DNA of 5,871 nt from Methanobacteriota archaeon (GTDB lineage Archaea > Halobacteriota > Methanomicrobia > Methanomicrobiales > Methanospirillaceae), in NCBI GenBank assembly GCA_009779205.1, contig WRER01000067.1:1-5871 (forward strand), in the 5' to 3' direction. Under the pieces are notes generated by a model. It did no database searches. It worked only from the letters and a program-made list of their open reading frames with translations, and was not told the DNA's origin. How positions within the stretch are numbered: position 1 is the stretch's first letter; every line of letters starts with the position of its first letter. Positions 1 through 5,586 of the stretch are shown one piece after another. Position numbers and translations under genes: made by a program.

Positions 1-34
1 CATGCCCATCCCTTGATCTCATTTGTAGTATATA

Positions 35-75
35 GTTAGCTCTCTCTAATCATATATATATTAGTATGAGCTAAC
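35..75. repeat. Imperfect inverted repeat with AT-rich core
   Basis: The outer arms GTTAGCTC (35-42) and GAGCTAAC (68-75) are perfect complements. A 3-by-3 mismatch separates them from inner arms CTAAT (46-50) and ATTAG (60-64), which enclose an alternating AT core. As RNA this could fold into a long hairpin. On the plus strand it is followed by pyrimidines (CTTCCCCC), not a T-run, so it is not a standard intrinsic terminator. It could be the end of an upstream transcription unit, a relic of a mobile element end, or an operator. Confidence 0.5.
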
Positions 76-175
76 CTTCCCCCATAGGGAGTGTGGAGTG
101 AGTTCTCATAGGGTTGGTTTTGCTTGGAATCATCTTGATGATCTGCGCACGTTTTTTGGCTGTTTTGTTACATTT

Positions 176-191
176 ACGTTATTTATAACGT
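176..191. promoter_or_regulatory. 16-base perfect palindrome, operator-like
   Basis: ACGTTAT (176-182) and ATAACGT (185-191) are exact complements around a 2-base spacer. The size and symmetry fit a binding site for a dimeric winged-helix repressor. It lies about 170 bases before the DtxR-type start codon and just before a TATA-like stretch near 211-218. Autoregulation by the downstream repressor is an inference only; the sequence does not match a DtxR box that I can recall with certainty. Confidence 0.4.
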
Positions 192-245
192 TTATCTCTC
201 TTCTTTTTCAATATAAAACTCCTCGGTTTATGGACATTTTAGAAA

Positions 246-278
246 TTTAAGAGTGGTTTAAGAGTCATTTAGGAGTAT
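246..278 (+). repeat. Three tandem 11-base repeats (TTTARGAGTNN)
   Basis: Three contiguous units read TTTAAGAGTGG (246-256), TTTAAGAGTCA (257-267) and TTTAGGAGTAT (268-278). The first eight bases are nearly invariant (one A/G change plus a constant GT) and the last two vary. The period is close to one helical turn, so bound proteins would line up on one face of the DNA. The block ends 85 bases before the DtxR-type start codon. A phased regulator-binding array or a small slippage-born repeat are both possible. Confidence 0.5.
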
Positions 279-304
279 TACGGCATAATTTCTGGGAGGT
301 TAGG

Positions 305-334
305 ATGATAAGAAAAGAGAACAAACATAATTAA
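305..334 (+). other. Possible 9-codon leader mini-ORF with strong ribosome binding site
   Basis: A GGGAGGT sequence at 294-300 sits 5 bases before an ATG at 305, the best ribosome binding site in this part of the window. The frame it opens encodes only MIRKENKHN before TAA at 332-334. It ends 29 bases before the DtxR-type ATG, which has no Shine-Dalgarno sequence of its own, and it is in a different frame. It may be a leader peptide coupling translation to the repressor gene, the relic of an older start region, or chance. Its translation is unproven. Confidence 0.35.
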
Positions 335-336
335 AT
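326..336 (+). promoter_or_regulatory. Possible TATA-like element for the DtxR-type gene
   Basis: CATAATTAAAT is centred about 31-33 bases before the ATG at 364, preceded by a purine-rich stretch. An archaeal promoter here would give a transcript with almost no leader, which would explain the missing Shine-Dalgarno sequence at that ATG. It competes with the idea of a longer leader that includes the mini-ORF at 305-334. Such AT-rich strings are common, so this is weak evidence. Confidence 0.25.
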
Positions 337-363
337 CAGTACAAATACATCCATTAGTAGATT

Positions 364-771
364 ATGAAAACACATGAGTCCGCGGAGAATTATTTAGAAG
401 CAATTTTAATACTGAGCCAGAGCAGAGAATCAGTTCGCTCTATAGATGTTGTCAATGAACTTGGCTATACAAAGCCCAGTGTAAGCGTTGCCATGAAAAA
501 TCTGCGCTCAAGCGGGCATATCATTATGGATAACAACGGCTATATCACTCTCACCGAAAGTGGACGAAAAATAGCAGAAATGATGTATGAACGCCATATG
601 TTGATTTCAGACTGGCTTATCTTCTTAGGCGTGGACAGAGATACCGCTGTAAATGACGCCTGCAAAATGGAACATGTCATGAGCGCTGATAGTTTTATGG
701 CCATCAAAAAACACATAGCAGATTGGAAGCGAGATACTCACAACCAAAAAACTGATAGAAGCAGCAAATGA
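364..771 (+). CDS. DtxR/MntR-family metal-dependent transcriptional repressor
   Basis: This cytosolic DNA-binding protein of 135 residues is the size of MntR (about 140), so it has a winged-helix N-terminus (about 5-65) and the metal-binding/dimerisation domain (about 70-120) but no C-terminal SH3-like domain as in DtxR. The opening SAENYLEAI and the recognition region KPSVSVAMKNL (37-47) are typical of the family, especially of Clostridia. By alignment from memory, the primary metal site is N9, E12, H78, C100, E103 and H104: C100 matches DtxR Cys102 rather than MntR Glu99, while N9 replaces MntR Asp8 or DtxR Met10. The DtxR ancillary site is largely absent (S82 and V96 in place of Glu83 and His98). 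The ATG at 364 is supported by an in-frame stop at 358-360. It presumably represses metal uptake genes when iron or manganese is plentiful; the metal is not determined. No target gene lies beside it. GC is about 41%, below the central genes, suggesting bacterial origin. Confidence 0.9.
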   Translation: MKTHESAENYLEAILILSQSRESVRSIDVVNELGYTKPSVSVAMKNLRSSGHIIMDNNGYITLTESGRKIAEMMYERHMLISDWLIFLGVDRDTAVNDACKMEHVMSADSFMAIKKHIADWKRDTHNQKTDRSSK

Positions 772-781
772 AAAGATATGG

Positions 782-943
782 TTTTTTCGCGCACCAATCT
801 CATCTCCATGCTACTCATAAAACCATTTCAGCACAATCTTCACAATGTGTATTTCTCATTGCTCTCTTTTCTCCATTTTTCCATATATAAAAACGATTTT
901 TGAATTTATTTTTGATATGCCATAAGCCAGATATCACTTTTTT
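782..943 (+). terminator. T-tract cluster, likely archaeal-type termination region
   Basis: Starting 10 bases after the stop of the DtxR-type gene, the plus strand has a run of six T at 782-787, then a cluster of T-runs at 867-870, 876-880, 897-901, 909-913 and 938-943. Archaeal RNA polymerase terminates at U-tracts without a hairpin, so this cluster can end the repressor transcript before it runs into the convergent hisD. I see no strong stem before the first T-run. The 772-1053 stretch contains no supported gene. Confidence 0.5.
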
Positions 944-1053
944 CTTGATAGCAGCTTTCATTTTATCGCAAAATACCCGGATTTGAGGAAATTAAAAGAG
1001 GTTTGACGTTATTTTTATCAAAACCTATGGGGTAAACTCTGGACGGTAGTGGT

Positions 1054-2310
1054 TTATTCGAAGCGAATTCGTACAGAGTTGGCATGAGCGTGAAGTCCTT
1101 CTGCATCTGCGATCTTCTCAACTGTGTCTTGAATCTGCATCAATCCTTCTTTACTGATGATCTGCACTGTAGATGCTTTTGTAAAGTGTGAGAGATTTAA
1201 CCCTGAATACAAACGCGCATTTCCAGCAGTTGGCAGAACATGATTTGTACCGGAAGCATAATCTCCGCACGCAACTGGTGCATATGATCCAACAAAGATA
1301 GAGCCTGCGTGTTGGATTTGTGAGATTTTATGGATAGCTTCTACTACCTGCAAAGAGAGATGTTCCGGTGCTATTGTGTTTGCAATCTCCACAGCTTCAT
1401 CCAGATCAGATGAAATAATAACTCCTCCTTGCATCAGAGCTTCCAAAATGATCTCTTTTCGCGATATATCTTTCATCTGCCGCTTGATCTCTTCATCCAC
1501 ACGACATGCAAGTTCCTCAGAAGGTGTAATCAACAGCGATGCAGCAGATGGATCATGCTCTGACTGTGCGATGATATCTGCTGCAATAAATGCAGGATTT
1601 GCAGATTCATCTGCTATAATGGCGATTTCAGATGGACCCGCCGGAAAATCAATCGCTACATCTTCCTGCACGATACGTTTTGCGACTGCGACATAGCTAT
1701 TTCCAGGTCCTACAATCTTATCAACACGGGCAATTGACGCAGTTCCATATGCCATTGCTGCAATTGCCTGTGCACCTCCAACCTGATAGACTTCAGTTAT
1801 TCCACAAATTGCACATGCAGCAAGCGTTAATGGGGATGGCCCATCTCTTCCAGGGGGTGTACACAGACAGATCTCTGAAACACCAGCCACACGAGCAGGT
1901 GCTGCACACATCAGAACAGTTGATGGATATGCAGCTTTTCCGCCAGGAACATAGATTCCAATCCTTTCAAGAGGTGTTACTTTCACACCAAGCAGAATAC
2001 CTGGGTCTGTCTCCTGTAGCCAGAATTCTTTTTGTCTCTGTAATTTGTGAAACATAACGATACGTTCGTATGCATCAATGAGTGCTTGAAGAACTTCTTT
2101 ATCCACCCGTTCATGTGCATTCCAAATAGCTTCTTCAGATACCTGTACTGTCTCCAGGGCAACATTATCATATCGTCTGGACAGTTCAAGCAGAGCCTCG
2201 TCACCACGAGAAGAAACGTCCTGGATGATCTGTAAAACAGAGTCATGAACTGATTCAAGTGATGCAGATTGGTGGTCTATCCACTCATTTACGCTAATCC
2301 GCCGTAACAT
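1054..2310 (-). CDS. hisD: Histidinol dehydrogenase (EC 1.1.1.23)
   Basis: HisD is a cytosolic, zinc-dependent enzyme that oxidises L-histidinol to L-histidine through histidinal with two NAD+, the final two steps of histidine synthesis. The 418 residues are close to the usual 430 and every diagnostic block is intact: VPGGKAAYPS (121-130), VGPGNSYV (200-207) and FPAGPSE (222-228). Residues equivalent to the E. coli zinc ligands are Q249, H252, D350 and H409, each offset by exactly 10, and the catalytic pair is E316-H317 in IAPEHLS. GDYASGTNHVLPT (349-361) and SHFTKAS (374-380) are also standard. The ATG at 2310 gives the usual N-terminus; no Shine-Dalgarno sequence precedes it and a TATA-like box lies about 36 bases upstream. 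No other his gene is in the window, so it stands alone here, as is common in archaea with scattered his genes. It is divergent from the synthetase operon and convergent with the DtxR-type gene. Confidence 0.97.
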   Translation of the reverse strand: MLRRISVNEWIDHQSASLESVHDSVLQIIQDVSSRGDEALLELSRRYDNVALETVQVSEEAIWNAHERVDKEVLQALIDAYERIVMFHKLQRQKEFWLQETDPGILLGVKVTPLERIGIYVPGGKAAYPSTVLMCAAPARVAGVSEICLCTPPGRDGPSPLTLAACAICGITEVYQVGGAQAIAAMAYGTASIARVDKIVGPGNSYVAVAKRIVQEDVAIDFPAGPSEIAIIADESANPAFIAADIIAQSEHDPSAASLLITPSEELACRVDEEIKRQMKDISRKEIILEALMQGGVIISSDLDEAVEIANTIAPEHLSLQVVEAIHKISQIQHAGSIFVGSYAPVACGDYASGTNHVLPTAGNARLYSGLNLSHFTKASTVQIISKEGLMQIQDTVEKIADAEGLHAHANSVRIRFE

Positions 2311-2342
2311 ATGTACATATCTGTATCCAGGAGAGAAAAAGG

Positions 2343-2350
2343 TGTATAAT
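2343..2350 (-). promoter_or_regulatory. Candidate archaeal TATA box of hisD
   Basis: Read on the minus strand, ATTATACA is centred about 36 bases before the hisD ATG. With the usual 25-base spacing, transcription would start near 2321 and leave a leader of about 10 bases, which agrees with the lack of a Shine-Dalgarno sequence. An inverted repeat lies directly upstream at 2352-2371, where the BRE and activator or repressor contacts would be. Confidence 0.45.
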
Positions 2351-2351
2351 G

Positions 2352-2371
2352 TCTGATTACAGCGAATCAGA
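2352..2371. promoter_or_regulatory. Inverted repeat abutting the hisD TATA box
   Basis: TCTGATT (2352-2358) and AATCAGA (2365-2371) are perfect 7-base complements around a 6-base spacer (ACAGCG). A second small palindrome, AGATATCT (2371-2378), directly joins it. The site touches the predicted TATA box of hisD and would cover its BRE, so a dimeric regulator bound here would be well placed to block or recruit TFB. No known regulator is assigned. Confidence 0.4.
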
Positions 2372-2394
2372 GATATCTAAACAGACAAGTCATT

Positions 2395-2580
2395 TCAATC
2401 AACCACCTCTTTTGCTACTTCCTTATAAGGAGCACCATCCTTCGTTGAACCCACAAAAATAATGTTTCCGTCTTGAACAACAAGAACTTCTGCAACCGTG
2501 TTTTGTGCATCTGCGGTATAAATGATACTATCTTCAAAGCAAATGTCCACCATGTATTCAAAACTCCGCGTCATGGTCAC
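2395..2580 (-). pseudogene. Truncated N-terminal relic of a YtcJ-like amidohydrolase
   Basis: The 61-codon frame contains DSIIYTADAQNTVAEVLVV followed by QDGNIIFVGSTKDG, which matches the start of YtcJ-like metal-dependent amidohydrolases (COG1574). In those proteins this beta-rich segment leads into a GKTVLPGFID-type strand and then the HxH metal site. Here the frame stops right after AKEVVD, just before that block, and nothing in the following bases on any frame restores the HxH motif or the TIM barrel of the family's roughly 500+ residues. The first codon is GTG at 2580; the first few residues (about MTMTRSFEY) look unrelated to the family, and an internal ATG at 2553 (residue 10) fits the family N-terminus better. 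There is no ribosome binding site. It is most likely a dead fragment left by a deletion that joined the gene start to the hisD promoter region. A short retained peptide is less likely. Confidence 0.65.
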
Positions 2581-2645
2581 CAGAACACTGAAACCGATTT
2601 TCTATTTTTTCTGTAAAGCAGAAGATGAAATGGAACATGTGTGAA

Positions 2646-2674
2646 TTAATATGCATCGCTGCATATCTATATCA
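2646..2674 (+). promoter_or_regulatory. Candidate promoter region of the synthetase operon
   Basis: Two TATA-like strings lie here: TTAATATG (2646-2653), which would give a leader of about 20 bases, and CTATAT (2667-2672), centred about 26 bases before the ATG at 2695 and thus suited to a leaderless message. Only AGGT touches the start codon, so there is no properly spaced Shine-Dalgarno sequence. This favours the leaderless option but does not settle it. Confidence 0.4.
2649..2666. promoter_or_regulatory. 18-base palindrome in the synthetase promoter
   Basis: ATATGCA (2649-2655) and TGCATAT (2660-2666) are exact complements around a 4-base spacer (TCGC). The site overlaps one candidate TATA box and lies directly before the other, so it would cover either the TATA box or the BRE. 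This is the position expected of an archaeal repressor operator. The regulator is unknown. Confidence 0.5.
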
Positions 2675-2694
2675 TTGAGTTCCCACTTGTAGGT

Positions 2695-4269
2695 ATGTCA
2701 AACGTCTCCGTCTTTCTCGACAATCGTGCAAAAGCAGATCCTGATATGATCGCAGTCGTTCATCCATCAAGTGAAACGACATACACATATCACGAGCTTG
2801 CCTCAGCGGTACATCGAATAAGTGGCGGCCTTATTGCACAGGGCATATCTATAGGAGATCGTGTCGCTATATTTCTTGACAGCTCCCCTGAGTACCTTAT
2901 CAGTTACTTTGCAATCTGGAGAATGGGAGGCATCGTTGTCCCAACAAACATCGTATATAAAGAAAAAGAACTGATTCATATCTTAAACGATTCACAGGCA
3001 ACAGCCATTATCTGTGATGCAGCACATGAGAATATTGTAGAGAGACTGCTTCCTGATGCACCCACAGTGCAGATGATAATCACCACTGGCTCTACCACCA
3101 AGTCATCGCCACAGATCGTGAGCTGGGGGCAACTATTAGTGTCAGCTCCCCTTTTAGAGTCGGTAAGTTGTAATCTTGATACTGTGTGCCAGATCCAGTA
3201 CACATCAGGTACAACCGGCGCACCAAAGGGAGCAATGCTCACACATGGAGGTTGGATTGCAGCACTCGACAATGAATGTGATATTCTCGATCTCGTGCGT
3301 GGGGATATGTATCTTGGAATCTATCCAATGGGGCATGTTGGGCTGTCATGGGGAATTTCAATTCTAAAGGCTGGGGGAACCTATATTTGCCTTGAGAGGT
3401 TTGAACCGGAGCGGTACCTCTCCCTCATAGAGCAATATCAGGTAACAGTTCTCTCAAGCATGCCACCTGTGATTCACATGCTCGCAGAAGCTCCAGACGA
3501 TACAGAACAGCGAATAAAAACAGTACGAGTCCTTATCAGCGGAGGCGGACCACTTCACTCTCCAACCTGGAAAGCATTTCATGCACGCTATAACCGCCCA
3601 ATCGTGAATGCATATGGACTTTCTGAGACAATCGTGCTTGGTGCAGGAACAGCCATTCGCCCATATCATTATCAGACAGCAGATGAGTACAACAGTGTTG
3701 GGACGCCTGTTGGATACACAGAGGTTTGCATCGTTGATCAGGACAGACCAAAACATCACCTCCCAAGCGGAGAAGTTGGAGAGATCGCACTTCGGGGACC
3801 CGGGCTTGCCCTTGGATACTGGAACCGTCCCGTCGAGTCAGGAGCGGTATTTCTTTCTGATGGCTGGTTCCTGACAGGTGATATTGGATATCTTGATTCT
3901 GATGGAATGCTTGTGATTACAGATCGCAAAAAAGACATGATAATCATGTCCGGGTGGAAGATCTACCCAACTGAGGTTGAACAGGTATTGATTCATCACC
4001 CAAAGATCGCTGAGCTCGCAGTGTTTGGCTGTTCCGATGAAGAAAAAGGAGAAATACCAGTAGTTGCGGTTGTTCTGTCAGAAGGTGTCAAAGACTTTTC
4101 ACATGATGAGCTTGCAGCATATGCAAAAGAGCGCCTTGCAGGATACAAGGTTCCAAGACGAACATATATCGTATCACAACTTCCACGGCTAAATGGCTGG
4201 AAACTGCTTCGGGGAGAACTTCAGCATATGTTGTGCCCGTCACCCGACAGGCAGGCAGATAATACATAG
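2695..4269 (+). CDS. AMP-dependent acyl-CoA synthetase (ANL superfamily)
   Basis: This cytosolic enzyme activates a carboxylic acid with ATP to an acyl-AMP and then transfers the acyl group to CoA. Its 524 residues match the family size and all core motifs are present: the P-loop-like YTSGTTGAPKGAM (169-181), PMGHVGLSWG (211-220), NAYGLSET (305-312), TGDIGY with D396 (394-399) and the hinge DRKKD (410-414). The C-terminal domain carries SGWKIYPTEVE (419-429) and the catalytic lysine K503 in GWKLLR (501-506), where tryptophan replaces the usual glycine before the lysine. The substrate cannot be read from sequence; medium or branched-chain, aryl or fatty acids are all possible. The ATG gives the usual N-terminus (SVFLDNRAKADPD). 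The radical SAM gene begins 4 bases after its stop, so the two are very likely co-transcribed. The upstream promoter carries a strong palindrome. There is no signal peptide or membrane segment. Confidence 0.9.
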   Translation: MSNVSVFLDNRAKADPDMIAVVHPSSETTYTYHELASAVHRISGGLIAQGISIGDRVAIFLDSSPEYLISYFAIWRMGGIVVPTNIVYKEKELIHILNDSQATAIICDAAHENIVERLLPDAPTVQMIITTGSTTKSSPQIVSWGQLLVSAPLLESVSCNLDTVCQIQYTSGTTGAPKGAMLTHGGWIAALDNECDILDLVRGDMYLGIYPMGHVGLSWGISILKAGGTYICLERFEPERYLSLIEQYQVTVLSSMPPVIHMLAEAPDDTEQRIKTVRVLISGGGPLHSPTWKAFHARYNRPIVNAYGLSETIVLGAGTAIRPYHYQTADEYNSVGTPVGYTEVCIVDQDRPKHHLPSGEVGEIALRGPGLALGYWNRPVESGAVFLSDGWFLTGDIGYLDSDGMLVITDRKKDMIIMSGWKIYPTEVEQVLIHHPKIAELAVFGCSDEEKGEIPVVAVVLSEGVKDFSHDELAAYAKERLAGYKVPRRTYIVSQLPRLNGWKLLRGELQHMLCPSPDRQADNT

Positions 4270-4273
4270 ATAG

Positions 4274-5380
4274 ATGTTAGATATCAGATGGCGATCGATC
4301 CAAACGCAGCGAAACAGTCTTGCAGCTCTCTACGCTGCATGCGAAAAAGCCGGATATAACCTCATTCAAACAGATAAACCAGATGGGGACTGCACATTAT
4401 ATAGTCTAAACTCTCTTACTGCTCCTGCCTACCTTGAAGAGATCAAAAGTGCCTCCTGCATAACGATCGTAGGTGGTCCTCATGCAACTGCCTGTTATCG
4501 AGAGCTCGCTCCTATTGCAGATTATGTGATCGTTGGTGAAGGAGAGTACACACTTCCACTGCTATTGCACGCTATTGAGACCGGATCTCCATTGCCACCA
4601 GGCGTTGCAACCGTGAATGAATATACGCAAGCGACGACATCAGTATATCTGAATGCATACCCCTGTTTCACCAGAATGAAGGGATATATCGAGATTACCA
4701 GAGGATGTCCATATCAATGCGGATATTGTCAGACCCCGTCATTATTCGGGGGCAGAATGCGCCATCGCTCTGTTGATGCAATTGCTGAATCTCTGCAATA
4801 TGTGAATGATCTACGATTTGTAACACCAAATGCTTTTGCGTATGGATCAACTGATAAAACACCCAGATATGGGAAAATTGAATTGTTACTCAAAACGCTA
4901 ACCAGAGATTCAACGAAACACGCATATTTTGGAACTTTTCCAGGAGAGGTTCGGCCTGAATATATTACAGAACAGTCACTTGAATTGATTCAAAAGTACT
5001 CGTCAGGGAATAAAATTCATTTTGGAGCACAATCCGGAAGTGATCATGTTTTACAGAGGATAAAGAGAGGACATACAGTATCTGATATCTATCATGCTCT
5101 TGATCTTTGCAAGCAGTATGATATTTCACCGGTAGTGGATCTCATAGTAGGACTTCCAGGAGAATCTGAATCAGAACAGAGAGAGACAGTGACACTGGCA
5201 AAAGATATCGCTCGGCAGGGAAAGATACATGCACATCTGTTTATGCCTCTTCCTGGAACAATGCTCGCACATGAGACCCCAGCTCCTATTTTTCCTGAGA
5301 CAAACAAAGTATTTGGCTCACTTGCTCTTCAGGGGAGACTAACCGGCTCGTGGAATACACCAATGTATCAAGGGACATAG
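4274..5380 (+). CDS. Radical SAM protein with B12-binding-like N-terminus, MJ_1487 family (TIGR04013 type)
   Basis: The protein has 368 residues. The N-terminal part (about 1-135) resembles a cobalamin-binding fold, with VGGPHATA (66-73) and DYVIVGEGE (83-91). The radical SAM domain begins at about 137 and has the 4Fe-4S motif C145-x3-C149-x2-C152 in ITRGCPYQCGYCQTP. Further family marks are RMRHRSVD (161-168), RFVTPNAFAYGS (181-192), TFPGEVRPE (221-229), HFGAQSGSD (249-257), VVDLIVGLPGE (287-297) and FMPLPGT (323-329). These blocks are those I recall for the MJ_1487 family, which is found mostly in methanogens and has no settled function. The N-terminus has no DxHxxG motif and no histidine before H70, so classic base-off cobalamin binding is doubtful. 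The start codon lies 4 bases after the synthetase stop without a clear Shine-Dalgarno sequence, suggesting translational coupling. Chemistry (methylation, ring rearrangement or other) is unknown. Confidence 0.88.
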   Translation: MLDIRWRSIQTQRNSLAALYAACEKAGYNLIQTDKPDGDCTLYSLNSLTAPAYLEEIKSASCITIVGGPHATACYRELAPIADYVIVGEGEYTLPLLLHAIETGSPLPPGVATVNEYTQATTSVYLNAYPCFTRMKGYIEITRGCPYQCGYCQTPSLFGGRMRHRSVDAIAESLQYVNDLRFVTPNAFAYGSTDKTPRYGKIELLLKTLTRDSTKHAYFGTFPGEVRPEYITEQSLELIQKYSSGNKIHFGAQSGSDHVLQRIKRGHTVSDIYHALDLCKQYDISPVVDLIVGLPGESESEQRETVTLAKDIARQGKIHAHLFMPLPGTMLAHETPAPIFPETNKVFGSLALQGRLTGSWNTPMYQGT

Positions 5381-5586
5381 CCATAAAGCCCACATTTCAC
5401 AGAATTTGGCTCGTGAGATGTCATGGAGGAGGTCATATGATTTGGGTATTGAGAGAAAAGAATGCTGCATCTCCGTGGTAGGAGGGGGAAAAGAACGAAG
5501 AGAGAAATGTGGAAATATTGTAACAAAGGGCAGAAGGAAAAATAGGTTCAAAAATAAAAAATATGCGAACCATGGGTTATACAGTC
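5381..5586. other. Gene-free, purine-rich spacer after the radical SAM gene
   Basis: No frame here resembles a protein. A 14-codon mini-ORF at 5437-5481 (+) follows a strong GGAGGAGGT at 5425-5433, with no recognisable product. From about 5440 to 5561 the plus strand is strikingly purine-rich, with A-runs at 5538-5542, 5550-5554 and 5556-5561. Read on the minus strand these are U-tracts downstream of the GNAT gene and may serve as backup archaeal termination sites. No T-tract follows the radical SAM stop on the plus strand until about 5617. Confidence 0.5.

Larger units (their letters stand above)
1..363. other. Gene-free leader region upstream of the DtxR-type gene
   Basis: No open reading frame here resembles a known protein on either strand. 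The stretch is AT-rich and holds several small structures listed separately: an imperfect hairpin at 35-75, a 16-base palindrome at 176-191, three phased 11-base repeats at 246-278 and a mini-ORF with a strong ribosome binding site at 305-334. Smaller signals are a 14-base palindrome ATCATCTTGATGAT at 129-142 and a direct repeat CATAGGG at 83-89 and 107-113. A TATA-like stretch (ATATAAAA) lies at about 211-218. The density of dyads suggests a regulatory region, but no specific regulator can be named. Confidence 0.6.

Noticed and set aside
35..75. Hairpin as a tRNA or other structured RNA gene
   Set aside because: There is no cloverleaf, no T-loop or anticodon arm pattern, and the core is an alternating AT tract.
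246..278. Tandem repeats as a CRISPR array
   Set aside because: The units are contiguous 11-mers without unique spacers of 30-40 bases, and no cas gene is present.
1021..1053. AAACC/GGTTT inverted repeat just after the hisD stop as a terminator
   Set aside because: The stem is only five bases with a loop of about 25, and the following U-run on the minus strand is short, so it is too weak to call.
1376..2258. Several open frames on both strands inside hisD
   Set aside because: They lie within a complete hisD with all catalytic residues intact, show no family motifs, and arise from the composition of that gene in other frames.
2976..3947. Open frames antisense to or out of frame with the acyl-CoA synthetase
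   Set aside because: The synthetase frame explains the codon pattern and carries every ANL motif; the others have no recognisable domains or start signals.
5339..5551. A 70-codon minus-strand frame overlapping the radical SAM 3' end
   Set aside because: The Phe/Pro/Ser-rich product mirrors the purine skew of the opposite strand, overlaps a solid gene and has no start signal.
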